DNA of 64,000 nt from Sciurus carolinensis (Eukaryota; Chordata; Mammalia; Rodentia; Sciuridae). The translations under genes were made by a program, and so were the position numbers. The DNA lies in contig NC_062222.1 of assembly GCF_902686445.1 (NCBI RefSeq), positions 138,154,596 to 138,218,595 of the forward strand. The letters run 5' to 3'. The notes beneath the pieces are model-generated. The model had not been told where the DNA came from. It made no database searches and saw nothing but the letters and a program-made list of their open reading frames with translations. Shown one piece after another: positions 44,653 through 56,934 of the stretch. How positions within the stretch are numbered: position 1 is the first letter of the stretch; each line of letters opens with the position of its first letter.

Positions 44653-44950
44653 CACTGCCTGTGTCCACATGCTGTGGCAGGGAGTGTGTGTGTGTGTGTG
44701 TGTGCGTGTGTACTGCACGTGTCCGCATGCTGTCGCAGGGAGTGTGTGTGTGTGTGTGTGCACTGCACGTGTCCGCATGCTGTGGCAGGGAGTGTGTGTG
44801 TGTGTGTTTGTGTATGTGTGTGCGGGCTGCACGTGTCTGCATGCTATGGCAGGGAATGTGTGTGTGCGCATGTGTGTGCGCGTGTGTGTGCGCTGCACGT
44901 GTTCACGGGCTGTGGCAGGGAGTGTGCGTGCTTGTGGGTGTGTGAGGGTG
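43846..44950. repeat. Composite minisatellite with embedded TG microsatellites, about 19 units
   Basis: Each unit of about 54 bp has a constant part (CTGTGTCCACATGCTGTGGC then AGGGAG) followed by a TG/CG run of variable length. I count 19 AGGGA cores. The unit register lets long Cys/Val frames (plus) and Thr/His frames (minus) stay open, and none is a gene. The TG/CG parts have strong Z-DNA potential. Confidence 0.95.
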
Positions 44951-46911
44951 TCCGTGTGGGTACGCAGCAGCACAGGCCCTCTCGACGCCCAGCCTGGAGG
45001 CTGGTCTTGCCCAGAGCGGAGGGAGGGCTGCAAGGCCGGGGCAGGCAGGGTGCCACCCGACCGCTGTCCTGGAGCATCGCCTGGCTCCCCCGTCAACGGA
45101 CAGCGGCCGGTCCCCGGCCCACAGCGGGCCCGCAGAGCCGAGCAAGCCCGGAACCTTTAGCGGCCTGCTCCGAGCTCTGCCGGCTGGGCCGCTTCGGAGA
45201 CCTCCTGCAGGGGACGCCTGGATGGACGGCCTCCTGGACGCAGGGACGGGTCCAGGCGTTGGTCAGCCACCCTAGGTCTATCCTGACTTTGCCATTTCTG
45301 AGCTCACAGTGGCGGCTCTGAAATCCCGTCACCCTCAGCTTGGGGGTGGGTTCAGTGACAGTGACACCGCTGCTCACATCACTAGGCACTGGGAGGTGCC
45401 CTCAGCAGCAGGGCCCAGGGACTCCAGCTCCTGCCTTCTAACTGGCTCCTGCCCCACGGGCCCAGTTCAGGAGCGGCAGGGTCGCCAGCCCGGAGCCCGG
45501 GTCAGCCCGAGCCGAGGCGGCCCGTCCTGCGGCCCTCCCCACGGCTGTGCGGGCTGCCCTCCTGGAGCCAGGCCTCGCCCGACTCGAGCCAGCTGTTTCT
45601 GGTTGCCCGGGGCTGTGCCCTGGCCAGGCCACCCAGCATCCTCTGCTCTTTCAAGTTTATCACTTCTTTTTGCTCAAAGTCAGGAAACCACTTTTTTTTC
45701 CTTTTAAACAAGGTTAGTGAACTGGAAAGTGTGGAGTTCAAGTTTGGGTCAAAATAACCAAAATAACCAGCCAGGAATTCAAGGTAGGCTCACAGCTCCA
45801 GGCGAGTTGTTCATCCCGTCACGCCCACGTGTGCGCACACGCACACACACACACACGTGCACACACACACAGCTGCAGACTCCCGGCCTCCCCAGGGCAC
45901 AGGAGGGGAGGAAGCGAGTGGAGGCCGGAGCAGGCTGGCTGTCGCAGCCAAGCGTCTGCTGGTCTGCCGCGGCTCAGACTCAGGCTTCTCTGTTCCCCGA
46001 CAGCAGCTGCAGCGCCATTTGCCAAGAGCACAGGGGAGCCAGGATCTGCTCAGGATTGCGCTGCACCCGCTTCCTGGTGCAGTGGGGGCCACCGAGGCTC
46101 AGAAGAGCAAGGGCCTGGGGCAAGCCAGGAGCAGGGAGCCCCACTCTGGGGATGGCTCTCAGCCCTGCATCAGTGTAACGGTCAATTCTGGCCACCTGAC
46201 TGGGCTGCCGGGTGCCCGGACATCTGGTGGACGTCTCTCGGGTGTGTCTGGATGGGAGTAACATTGGAATCGTGCAGTGAGTAAAGCGGACGCCCTCCCC
46301 AGCGCGGGTGGTCCTCCTGCTGTCAGTCGAAAATCCAAATAGAACCAAAGCTGAGTGGGACATCCCCTCCGACGGCCGAGCCGGGACTGTGGTTTCAGCC
46401 AGCAGCTGTTCTGTGTCCGACTGCAGATGTGGGAACTGGCAGCCTCTGGGATCACTGGAGCCAGTCCCCGTCACGGGCCGCATCCAGTCTCATGGACGAC
46501 CCTTCCCTGCACAGTCACCCGGGGCCCCCAGGGACCCCACTCAGCGCATTCTCCCTGGGCAAAGCACAGGGCTGGCTTCCTCCGCACTCCCTGCCACCGC
46601 CCCCTCTTGGGGATGGGAGGGACTTTTTCTGAATGACAAATGTGGCCACATAATTTCCCAGCTGGTCAAAGACAAATGACTTCCAGGGGCACTGATGAAG
46701 GCATCAACCTGCGCTCGCCAGGAGCCCAGACCCAGTTCCCAGGATGACCACAGTGGGAGGGAGGCGATCTCAGAGGCTCCTCGAGGCAGCAGCCTCAGTG
46801 CTCCATGTCACAGGGGAGAGTGGCAAGTACGTGGCCCCCACACACCCGGCCTCACTCCACCAGCTGATGAGAGGAAATGGCCGGAAAGCACCAGGATTCC
46901 CACCCACACCT
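44951..46911. other. Non-coding sequence, CpG-richer at 45.0-45.6 kb
   Basis: The part 45000-45560 has more CpG than its surroundings and could be a small CpG island, but no transcript start or ORF supports it. A less GC-rich patch at 45640-45780 (CCTTTTAAACAAGG, AAAATAACCAAAATAACC) and a CA run at 45835-45870 are the other features. Confidence 0.4.
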
Positions 46912-47452
46912 CTAGTCACCCATGCACCCATCCATCCACCTACCCATCTGTCCATCCATCCACCCATCCATCCACCCATCCACCTATCTATCCACCCATC
47001 TTCTAACCATCCACCCATCCACCCATCCATCCACCTATCTATCCACCCACCCACTCACCCACCCACCCATCTATCCACCCACCCACACACTCATCCACCC
47101 GCCCATCCATCCATCCACCCATCCATCTATCCACCCATCCACCCACCCTCCACCCATCCACCTATTTATCCACCCATCCTTCTAACCATCCACCCATCCA
47201 CCCATCTATCCACCCACCCACCCACCCATCCACTCATCTACCCACCCACCTATCTATCCATCCACCCACCCACCCACCCACCCATCCATCTACTCATCCG
47301 TCCATCCATCCATCTACTCATCCGTCCATCCATCCACCCATCCACCCAGCCATCCACCTATTTATCCACCCATCCTTCTAACCATCCACCCATCCACCCA
47401 CCCACCCACCCACCCATCTACCCACCCACCCACACACCCACCCACCCACTGG
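46912..47452. repeat. CCAT/CCAC tetranucleotide array (about 540 bp)
   Basis: Imperfect CCAT, CCAC and CTAT units. A marked sub-block (TATCCACCCATC with CTTCTAACCATCC) recurs near 46985, 47164 and 47361, so the array also has a higher-order period of about 180-195 bp. Confidence 0.95.
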
Positions 47453-49628
47453 ACATTCAGGCCCAGGCCTCCTGCTCTGGCTAGGCCTCAGGCTCTGGGG
47501 AAACGGGAAGGAGCAGCTCAGGTCCTGCCTCTACAGAGCCCCTCTTGGGTTGGAAGGCAATAGACCACAATCTGAAAAGTCAGTCCATGGGCAAGAGGGT
47601 CAACAGGTGGCCAGGACAGCCATGCTGGAGACCCGGGTGGGCACCTCTGGCCTCCTCGGCCTCTGCCGCAGTCTATTCTGTTCTCTTTCTCACCAGAACG
47701 AATTGTGCACAGGCCCCCAGTGGGCTGGGCTCAAGCCCAAGGCTGGCTGAGGGGCCTGGCTCTGCAGGGAAACTGCACCGTGGCCAGTCCCACAGGGGAC
47801 ACCTCGGGCAGACACAGCAGCAGCCGCACGGCTAGGCTTCCCCAGCCTCCGTCTCCTCTTTTCTCAGAGACCACATCGCTGTGAGGTGGGCTCCTGGGGA
47901 AGCGGTTGGGCTGGGAGAAGCCTCTGGGAGAGGAGCCCACAGCTGAGGATTCAGCCCCTGGCTGGGGCAGCCCCACTCCCAGGACCCCCTGGATCCCGGG
48001 ATGCAGAAGTCGCCATGCAGGTGGGGGTCCCGGGAGATCTGGAAGTGCCCTGGCCATCCCACAGGGCTGCAGCGGGGTTGTCAGCACCGGAGGAGCTGGC
48101 GAGGGGCACAGCAGGACTGTGCCAGCAGGACAAGCGTGTGGCCTAGACACGTCTGGCTTGTGGCCCGGCTGGCCATTGCCAGCTTCCTGGGGGTCAGCAG
48201 GCTGGACCTCCTTCAGTCCAACAGTGGCCACTCTGTGTCTGAGGTCTCGCCAGCAGGGGAGCCTGGGGAGTAAGAACCAGCGGGAGGCCTTTCCAGCCTG
48301 ACCCCAGCCGCCCGCCCGCCCACCCAGTGTGGCAGAAGCCAGGCCTCTACTCGCCACCTGCACTGAGCAGCCGAAGGCCGCAGGGAGCTGGAAGGATCAG
48401 GTGCCCAGGATCCGGCGGGAGCCGAGCCAGGAGGCGCAGAGCAGGCTGCTCAGAGGAGCGTGGGCGAGGAAGCCCTGGAGACACAGGAGCGGCCAAAGTT
48501 CCCCTTCCCGATCAAGGTGCCCATCCACAGCTGGCCCTCAGAGCCAGGCCCCTCCCGGCTGGGGCTCCTGGAAGCAGCCACGACTGGCCCCTGAGGTGCC
48601 TGAGAGCTGGCACACGGCTGGGACATACTTCCAGGGTGGATGGAGAGCGAGGCCCAGCTCTCTGCAGACAGCCTGCATGGAGAGCCACCGGTTGCCAGCC
48701 ACGATGCCCACGGGACTTGCTCTGGCCTCTAAGTCCAGGCCACGTGCCCCCCGGCAGCTGCGGCAATGTCCGGGCCCAGCCAGCGCTGGACTCGCAGACT
48801 TTGCCCCAGCTGCCCTGGGCTGCCCGAGATGCTTCAGGCGCCAGAGCTGGAGGTTGGGCCCTACTTGCTCTCCTCCCCACCCTAGCCAGCTGTCACCCTG
48901 CGCCCGCCTCTGCATCTCTCCAGAGTTGGCCCCAGAGTCTCTGGCACTTCTAACCCTGACTTGGCATCTGCTCCCTGGCACGCCAAACTGCCACAGCTGG
49001 AGGAAGAAATGAACCGGTGCACCAACAACAGGACCCTGGAACCGTTCTCCAGCTTCAGGCCAGGGGAAGCTCCACTTTGGAGGGCGAAACAGGAGTCCAG
49101 GGCATGCTGGGGAATCCAGGTCGGGCCCTGAGAGGGTGGAGCCGCCCAGGTAGCAGCAGGGAGCGGGCAGGAGGGCTGGCTGGCGAGAGGCGCCAGCCTC
49201 GGGGAGGCCTGCGCTGGCTCCTCCTGGCCTAGGGCGGCCAGGCTTCTCACTGAGGGGCCTCCGCCCGGAGGGGTTGTCTGCAGGGCCCACATGGGCACTG
49301 CCTTAGAGGGGACAATGGAGGGGGCGTGGCCCAACACCCTCTGTGGCCAAGGGTCCCATCGGGTGCTGACCCCGCGCTCTCCAGCCTGTCACTGGGCCCT
49401 TCCTCATGATAGGAGCAGGCGTGTTGTGTTGCTGTGCCCCCAGGGGCCACAGTGGATATAGCAGAGAGAAAGGAGCCGCCCAGGGGCAGGAGGATGCAGG
49501 GACGCTAGGTCCCAGCACACTGCAGACTCAGGAGAGGCCTGGCACGCGGAGGCTGTGCGTCCTTGGGGGAGCTGCACAGCCTCTCTGTGCCTCATCTGCA
49601 GAGCACAGTAGAGCCTCCTTAGGGAGGT
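47453..49628. other. Non-coding sequence, no gene recognised
   Basis: GC-rich single-copy DNA. Several frames of 150-250 codons overlap on both strands, which indicates composition and not coding. Confidence 0.45.
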
Positions 49629-49922
49629 AGATTCATTTCCTGTGGCCGCTGTGACAAATCACCCCAAACCAGAGGCTTAAAACAACACACATTCGTCCTC
49701 TCCCAGTTCTGGAGGCAGGTCCAAGCCGGGGCGGGGCGGCTGCTCCACACGGGCCCGGCCTCCTGCTGGTCCTCGCTGCTGGGCGGAGGGCCCTCTGGGC
49801 GATCCAGGACGGCGGTGCTGAGGCTCAGCGTGCTCACGTCTGCAAACTCTCTTTACACGGTCGCAGTTCCAGGTTCAGAACTAGGAAGGGGCGTGTCTTG
49901 GGGCCCGTTCAGCCCGCTGAGG
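49629..49922 (-). mobile_element. MLT1-type LTR (ERVL-MaLR), antisense
   Basis: CCGCTGTGACAAATCACCCC, GAGGCTTAAAACAACACAC, CCAGTTCTGGAGGC, then ACGTCTGCAAACTCTC and CGTGTCTTGGGGCCC follow the inverted MLT1 order almost to the end. Confidence 0.75.
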
Positions 49923-51204
49923 GGGAGCCACGGACCTGAGCTGGGACGGCAGGCGTGAGTGCCCACGGGAGGGACAGTGGCCGTTCCCTGGATTAAGGCT
50001 CTCAGGGAGCCTCTTCCCCAGGTGAGGGGACTGAGACCCCCTCAAGACGGCGGCGTGGACCTGCAGGGACAGGGCCCTGAGCAAAGAGGGCCAGGCTGGT
50101 GCTCTGGGGTGGACACGTGTCCCCGCCCTGCTGCCCCCGCAGCCCAGTGAGAAGCGGCAGGACTGCGGGGCATGTGCAGGGGTGGCCGTGGCCACAAGGT
50201 CCCGCCTGTCCTGGACACACTGGCCCATGCTGGGCACCGCTGCCAGGTGACCGCTGTGCAGGAGCATGCTCGCTGTCCACACTGCAGGACCCTGTCCTTC
50301 CCCCCACTGCCCAGCAGTGTCTGGACCTGCTCACGGGAAGCGCAGGCTGGAGGCGCCCGGGGCGTGTGGCACCATGGCCCGCGCCTCCTGGCCTGGCTGG
50401 ACTTGCCGGGCCTGCGTCCCCTCTGTGACCGAGGATCTTGCTCTCTCCAGCTCTGAGTTCCTCACGGCAGTTCCACCAGGCAGCTCGGCAGAGGACTGAG
50501 GGAGGCAGTGTGCACGGAAGTTTCTGGAACGGCACTGGGCACAGGGCGGGCACCAGAGGAGTCAGCCCTCCTGGGTCACCCTGGAGGTGACTGACCTGGA
50601 GCAGGAGCTGTGCAGGGTCTGGGGACCAGGTGGCACATCAAAGGAGGGGCAGCCAACACCAGGCAAGGCTGGCCATTCGGGCCCAACGGATGCAGGGAGA
50701 GTTAAGGAGGAGGCTGGGGAGAGAGGCCAGCAGGCCCAGAGGTGAGGACCACAGCCTCCTGGACCTGCAGCTTGGGTGGAGGGGAGGCCTGAGGTGGTCA
50801 GGAGGTGGGGTCGCCTGGCGGGAGCGAGAGACCCTCCCTCCATGCTGTGCCCAGCAGCTCCCCTCCTCGCCAGCCCTCCTTCCTGTGTCCGGCTGCCCCA
50901 CACAGCTGTCTGGGCGCTGAGGTTTGCTCTGGAAAGAAGGAAATGAATCGTGGTGGGGCAGCTCCGCCCTGTCCGAGGCAGCTCCGCATCCTCTCCTCTC
51001 CTGATGTGCTAGCTGAGGGTTCCACGCTGAAGTGCAGGAGGGCCAGCCCTTTCCCCTTCCGCTCTGCCTGTGCACTGCCCGTGCCCTGGGTGCCCTGGGT
51101 GAGCTGGACACACCGCTCCCAGGAGGAGGGGGAGGGAGCCGTCCTAGGAACCTGCGGTGCAGGGTGATAAACACTTTCCCGTGTGGAATCTGCACGCACC
51201 CTAG
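49923..51204. other. Non-coding sequence, no gene recognised
   Basis: Single-copy GC-rich DNA without recognisable elements. Confidence 0.45.
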
Positions 51205-51330
51205 GGGTGAATGTTTGCATCTTCCCTATTTCAGAGTGGAGGAAAGGAGGCTCAGAGAGGTTAAGCCTGTGCCCAGGGTCACACAGCTCAGAAGCACAGA
51301 GCAGAGACAGAAGACCTGGTCCTCCAACTC
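51205..51330 (-). mobile_element. MIR SINE
   Basis: The plus strand reads GAGGCTCAGAGAGGTTAAGC then CCCAGGGTCACACAGCTC, the classic reverse complement of the MIR core. Confidence 0.85.
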
Positions 51331-52334
51331 CCAAGCAGTCTCCAACTCCCTGGTCAGCAATTTCGTCAGCATTTGGGGGAGGGAGGGGCTGCAGACAGTC
51401 CTGAAGCATCCTGGGAATTAGCATGAAGCTCTGTAACTAGGTTAGAAAACAATCATTAGTCAAACCCTGGGTTGGGGGATGCGGTCGGATGGAAATCCAG
51501 GTCGAGAAGCCCGGGGTTGTCTGGTCTCCTCCCTCACAGGAGCACACGGTGTCGAGGCAGGAGCCCGTCCCTACCTCCTGGGGACCCCGGTGGAGAACAT
51601 GGTGCTGCTGTCTGCCCTCATCCCCTCAGGCCACAGCTCCTTGGGGGCCGTGATGCCGGCTCCTGGTCCCCCAAAGTGCATCCAAACCCAGGGAGGTGGC
51701 GGAGGGCTCCTTCCAGCCCCCAGGCCCCTCACTTCACGGTGGTGGGTCACTGGGCCAGGCCACACGATCGCAAGGCCCTGACCACACCACCCGCTGACCC
51801 AGCCCAGCACCAGGCCCAGATGGGCCCAGCCCCTCCTTGCAAACCGCACCTCAGAAGGAAGCCCGAGGACTGCAGGCAGGGGCTCCCGCAGGCAGGACAC
51901 CCCTGGGGCCTCTGCGACAACCCCGTTTCCATTCCGGAGTTCAACATCCACCACAACCCGCCCGAGCCGGCCAGCGCCGACCGCCGGAAGCCTGGCAGCC
52001 CTGCCCGCAGGGGCTCCCTGCTCCACCTCCGGGTGTCGAGGGTCCTCAGCACACGCGACCTCAGGATGTCTCTGAGGCCTTGACCTTGGTCTCCCTGCTG
52101 CACTGGGACCTGAGCAGGGCTGGCGTGCAGCAGGCGGGGTCCATGACTCCTCTCCGGATGAGCAGGTACGTGAGCGGGCAGCGGGCGGAAGGGACAGCAG
52201 GCGGAGGGGCAGGCAGGCCAGGGTGGGGGGTGTGTGGCTCCTCCATGACATGGAGCCTGGGAAAGTGCCTTCTGGTGGAAAACCTGGGAAGGTGGGTGGA
52301 TTGTGGGTGGAGGCGCTGTGGTGGGAGCAGAGGA
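51331..52334. other. Non-coding sequence, no gene recognised
   Basis: Single-copy DNA before the GGAT array. Confidence 0.45.
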
Positions 52335-53435
52335 GGGTGGATGGGTGGGTGGGGGATGAACAGATGGGTGGGTGGCTGGGGGTGGGTGGGTGGATGGATG
52401 GGAGATGGATGGATGGGGGATGGATGGATGGGGGATGGATGGATGGGGGACGGATGGATGGGAGATGGATGGATGGGAGATGGATGGATGGTGGGTGGAT
52501 GAATGGGAGATGGATGGATGGGGATGGATGGATGGGAGATGGATGGATGGGGGACGGATGGATGGGAGATGGATGGATGGGAGATGGATGGATGGGAGAT
52601 GGATGGATGGGGGATGGATGGATGGGAGATGGGTGGGGGATGAATGGGTGGGTGGATGGATGGGTGGGAGATGGATGGATGGTGGGTGGATGAATGGGAG
52701 ATGGATGGATGGGAGATGGATGGATGGGGGACGGATGGATGGGAGATGGATGGATGGTGGGTGGATGGATGGGAGATGGATGGATGGGAGATGGATGGAT
52801 GGGGGACGGATGGATGGGAGATGGATGGATGGTGGGTGGATGAATGGGAGATGGATGGATGGGAGATGGATGGATGGGAGATGGATGGATGGGGGACGGA
52901 TGGATGGGAGATGGATGGATGGTGGGTGGATGAATGGGAGATGGATGGATGGGAGATGGATGGATGGGGGATGGATGGATGGGGGACGGATGGATGGGAG
53001 ATGGATGGATGGGAGATGGATGGATGGGAGATGGATGGATGGGGGACGGATGGATGGGAGATGGATGGATGGTGGGTGGATGAATGGGAGATGGATGGAT
53101 GGGAGATGGATGGATGGGGGACGGATGGATGGGAGATGGGTGGGGGATGAATGGGTGGGTGGATGGATGGGTGGGAGATGGATGGATGGTGGGTGGATGG
53201 ATGAGTGGGGGATGGATGGGTGGGGGATGGATGGGTGGGAGTTGGATGGGTGGGTGAATGGGTGGGTGGATGGATGGAGGATAGATGGGTGTGGGGATGG
53301 ATCGGGGGTGGATGGATCAGGGATGGATAAATGGGGGATGGATGGGGCATGGATTGCTGACTGGATGGACTAGGAGATAGGTGATTTGATGGAGGTGGGG
53401 ATGGATGGATAAATGGGTGGATGGTGGTGGATGGG
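52335..53435. repeat. GGAT array with a 15-bp higher-order unit (about 1.1 kb)
   Basis: The core is built from 15-bp variants GGGAGATGGATGGAT, GGGGGACGGATGGAT and GGTGGGTGGATGAAT. Because 15 is a multiple of three, frames of 330-475 codons stay open on both strands (Trp/Met/Asp/Gly on plus, Ser/His/Pro on minus). These are repeat translations. The edges decay into irregular GGAT and GGTG units. Confidence 0.95.
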
Positions 53436-53532
53436 GTGGTTGATTGGGTCACTGGGCAAGTGACCCTGCCTCCAAGACATGAGCCCATGAAAGAGCTGGC
53501 AGGCCCTCAGCCCCATCAGCTCCCGCCAGTCC

Positions 53533-53626
53533 AGAGCAGCAGAGTCACCCAGCGAGGGTTGAGGCCTGTCCCCTGCCTCAGAGCAGCAGAGCCACCCGGC
53601 GAGGGTTGAGGCCTGTCCCCTGCCTC
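53533..53626. repeat. Tandem duplication of a 47-bp unit
   Basis: Two adjacent 47-bp copies, each containing GAGGGTTGAGGCCTGTCCCC, differ at two positions. Confidence 0.9.
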
Positions 53627-56600
53627 TGCTTCTAGGTGGAGCACACAGATGACCCTGGAGGCTCCATCCTGGCTGACCCTACGTCACAGGCTCCCAGGCA
53701 GCACCCATGTCATCCCAAGTGAGTCCCCCAAGAAGGGGACAGGGGCAGGTAACAGAGACCTTGACCAGTCTGGATCAATCCCCAGGACCCTTGGGAATGA
53801 AGAGGGTGCTGGTGTGGGGGCCCCTTGTGGAGCCCTGGGGCCCTTGGTCCTGCAGTGCGGGGGGCCCGCTTGCCTGCCGACGGATGGCATGAAGAGACCA
53901 TCCCCATCAGAAGGCAGAGGAAATGGAGTCCCGGGAAGAGGAAGCTGGGCCCCAGGGTCTCAGGACCCCACGGAGGCCAGAGCGCCTGCTCTGACCAGTC
54001 CTGCTCTTTGCGCTGTCCTGGGAGGAAGTGGGCCTGAGGCGGGGCAGCCAGCTGCTTTCTATTCAGGACAGCAGAGGGGTCGCAGGCTCCTGCCCTGCAG
54101 GGCGCAGCCCCCGCCCACAGAGGACTAAGGAGAGGAGGGAACCAGGCGGGTGGAGTGGGGCACAGGGCCCAGGTCTGGTGGAGAGAGGCTGGACTTGGAG
54201 CCAGGCTGGTGCGAGACCCCCGCTTCGCACACTCTGAGCTAGAAACAAAGCAAAGAAATGACCTCAAACCAGGCGGCTGAGCCCTGTGGGCCGGTTGTGG
54301 CTCAGGGAACTCCTCTGTCGATTTGCCGGCAGGCAGCCTCCAGGCACCAAGGACAGCACCCGAGCAGACGAGGAGGCCACCTCACCTCCAAGGCCAAGGC
54401 TTCGCCCCCACCCAAAGTAGCCAGTGAGCCCGGCTCCCTCAGCTGTGCCCGCCCCACAGCAGCCTCCCCCTGATTCCAGGCGTTTGGACCTGGGACCTCT
54501 GCATGCCCCCCGCCCCCAGGAGATGATGGGCAGGCGGGGGCGGGTCTGTGGGACCTGAGCTCCACGCCAGCAGACCCGGGGACGGTCCAGGAGGGTCTGA
54601 AGGCCTGGGATGAGAGGTGGGACCTCAGCACAATCGCAGGAGCAGAGGTCAGGGCCAGGGAAGCCCAGCCGGCAGCTCCCAGTCAACCTGAAGGTGGGCA
54701 GAGGACGGGGAGCTGGGGCAGAGCTGGGGAGGAGGGGCAGGCGCGGCTGAGGAACAAAGGGAGGCGGAAAGTCCTCGGGGGCTGGCAGGGGCTCCCGGGC
54801 CCAGGAGCCTCCTCCAGGAGAGGGCAGCTGGCGCAGTCAAGCCCTCCCGGAAGGAAGACCAGGACACCCAAAAATTCTGGCAGAACCAGTCCCGGCAGGA
54901 TTGGCCTGTTCAGAGCTGCCCAAAGGCAGCAGGACCTGGATACCTGTGGGTGCCCTGCAGGGCTGAGTGGGCATGAGGTGAGGCTTGTCCCTCAGGCCCA
55001 GGGTGACCTGCCCTGGAGGAGGAGGCGTGGTCTAGCTGGCGTCCACGCTGGACAGCCACAGTGTCCTGTGCACAGCCACAGTATGACCCACTTCTCTGCA
55101 GATCAGGCTGGAATCTGCCTGCAGGTATTTCCTGTCCCCTGGCCCTGGCCTGTCCCTGACACCGGCTGCTTCGGTTTAGGCCTCCTGCTGGGTCAGCAGA
55201 TTTGCTAACCACAGGTTTCTTCAATTTCTTTGAAAAGAAGAAGAAAACAAAAGAAAATCATTCTCCAAAGCATTATCTTTCTTCCCAATCAATCCAGGCA
55301 GCCAGGCCTGGCTGAGGCCCAGGTCCTGCTGGACAGCAGATCCCGGTGACTCTCACCCCCAGACAGGCTCTGGGGAGGCTCGGGTGTCCAGCATGGGGAG
55401 CGGCTCCTGCCCAGGGTCACCTGCTGGCTCTCCCTGCCAGGACCAGGTGGCTTTGCCAAGAGCAGGCGGCAGGAGTCCACCCAGAGTCTACGTGCTCAGG
55501 GAGCAGTAAGAAGCTGCGTCCGGGAGGCCGATCCAGCCCCACGGGCTCCCGGTCCGTGCGCTTTCCCTGTGAGTGAAGCCAGCTGGGAGACCCACCCCTG
55601 AGGAGTGGCCCATGCTGACCTCAGCGAGGCTGGGCCCCTCCCCCAGCTGTGCCTGGGGTTGAAAGCCATTTCCTGCAGGCCTTGCAGGGGGACTATGCAC
55701 ATGATCCGCAGCTCCCAGGACCACCAGGCTTGCCCGCCTGGCAGGGCCCCATGTGCTGGGCCCTGGGGGACCCAGGGAGGAGGCCAAGGCAAGGACAGGC
55801 TACCCGAGTGCAGTCCTCTGGTCCCCCTCCAGCGGATGGGAGGGGACAGCAAGCACAACAGGTGACGGTTGGGGCTGGGTTGCGGCCACGCCCCCTGGGA
55901 CCTCCCCCATTGGTCTCCAGGGCCCAGGGGCACGCACCCCACAGATGGGAACTGGAGCCCAGCAAGGGTGGCTGTCCCAAGCAGGAACCCAAACCGCCGT
56001 CCCACCAGCAGCTGCTGGGCCTTTCCCGTGGCCCTCGTCCTCCTCGTCTCTGGGACGCTCACCGAGGCTCTGCAGGAGGCCCCAGCACAGTGCCGCTTGG
56101 TCTCCTTCCAGGAAGCTGGAGACCTGGTGGAATCGCGTCACCTGGGTCCCCTCCTGTTCCATTCACCACCCAGGCTCCACACCGCCCTGCCCCGTCCTGC
56201 CCCTGCCCCTCTGGCACTCCCCGCGGCCCCCACGCAGGAGGCGCCTGCCCGCACAGCCCTGGACGGCAGCCTGGCCCTCACCTGCCGTGGGTGCTGTTGT
56301 AGCCCGTCTCCAGCTGCGACCCAGGCCCTGGCCCGGGCAGGCCGGCCTCATCCCAGCAGGTGGGCTCTGCCCTGGGCCTCACTGGGGTCTCTGAGGGGCC
56401 CTCATGCCCCTGCTGGCGGCTCCCACATCAGGGCCCAGGCCTCCAGGGCACTGGGGGTCTCGCCTTGCCTCCACAGCCCATGGGACACGAGAGATGGGCA
56501 GCAGAGGACAGCGCTGCTGCCCTACCTTCCTGGCATCCACTCCCTGCTCGGACTGCCCCAGAGACCTCCCCCCAGGAGCCGATGGGCAGAGAGGGCTCCT

Positions 56601-56934
56601 CCCTGCCTCCAGAAATACCCCAACTGCAGGTGCAGAGCCAGCGGGGGAGGCCGCCGTGCCCGGGCCTCCCCAAGGCGCCTGCCCTGCCCTGCCCTGCCCT
56701 GCCAGGGCCCCCTCCCCACCCTGCCAGGGCCCCCTCCCCACCTCTCTGAAGGCCGCTCTGCCTCCGCAGGTGGCCGGGCCTTTCCCCGGCAGACTGGAAG
56801 CGGCGTCCCTCGGGTTCATCCTAGAGGAGTCTGGAGGAGAGACTGACCGGGCTGGTGGGGGCGAGGCAGGATGAGGGTCCTGCGCTGCAGGGAAGCTCCA
56901 CAGCCTCCCAGGGCGCTGGCTGTCACTGTCACCA
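53627..56934. other. Non-coding sequence, no gene recognised
   Basis: GC-rich single-copy DNA. A less GC-rich patch at 55195-55305 (AATTTCTTTGAAAAGAAG) may be a small conserved element. CCCTG pentamers and a 28-bp duplication lie at 56680-56750. The 325-codon frame at 55869-56846 shows no domain. Confidence 0.45.

Noticed and set aside
43757..45321. Cys/Val-rich and Thr/His-rich proteins of 345-437 residues
   Set aside because: They are translations of the TG minisatellite in several frames on both strands.
45000..45560. A second CpG-island promoter
   Set aside because: CpG is only moderately enriched and no exon, ORF or initiator supports a gene start.
52061..53488. A 475-residue Ser/His/Pro repeat protein and its plus-strand Trp/Met/Asp/Gly counterparts
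   Set aside because: They are translations of the 15-bp GGAT array; the period is a multiple of three, so frames stay open without selection.
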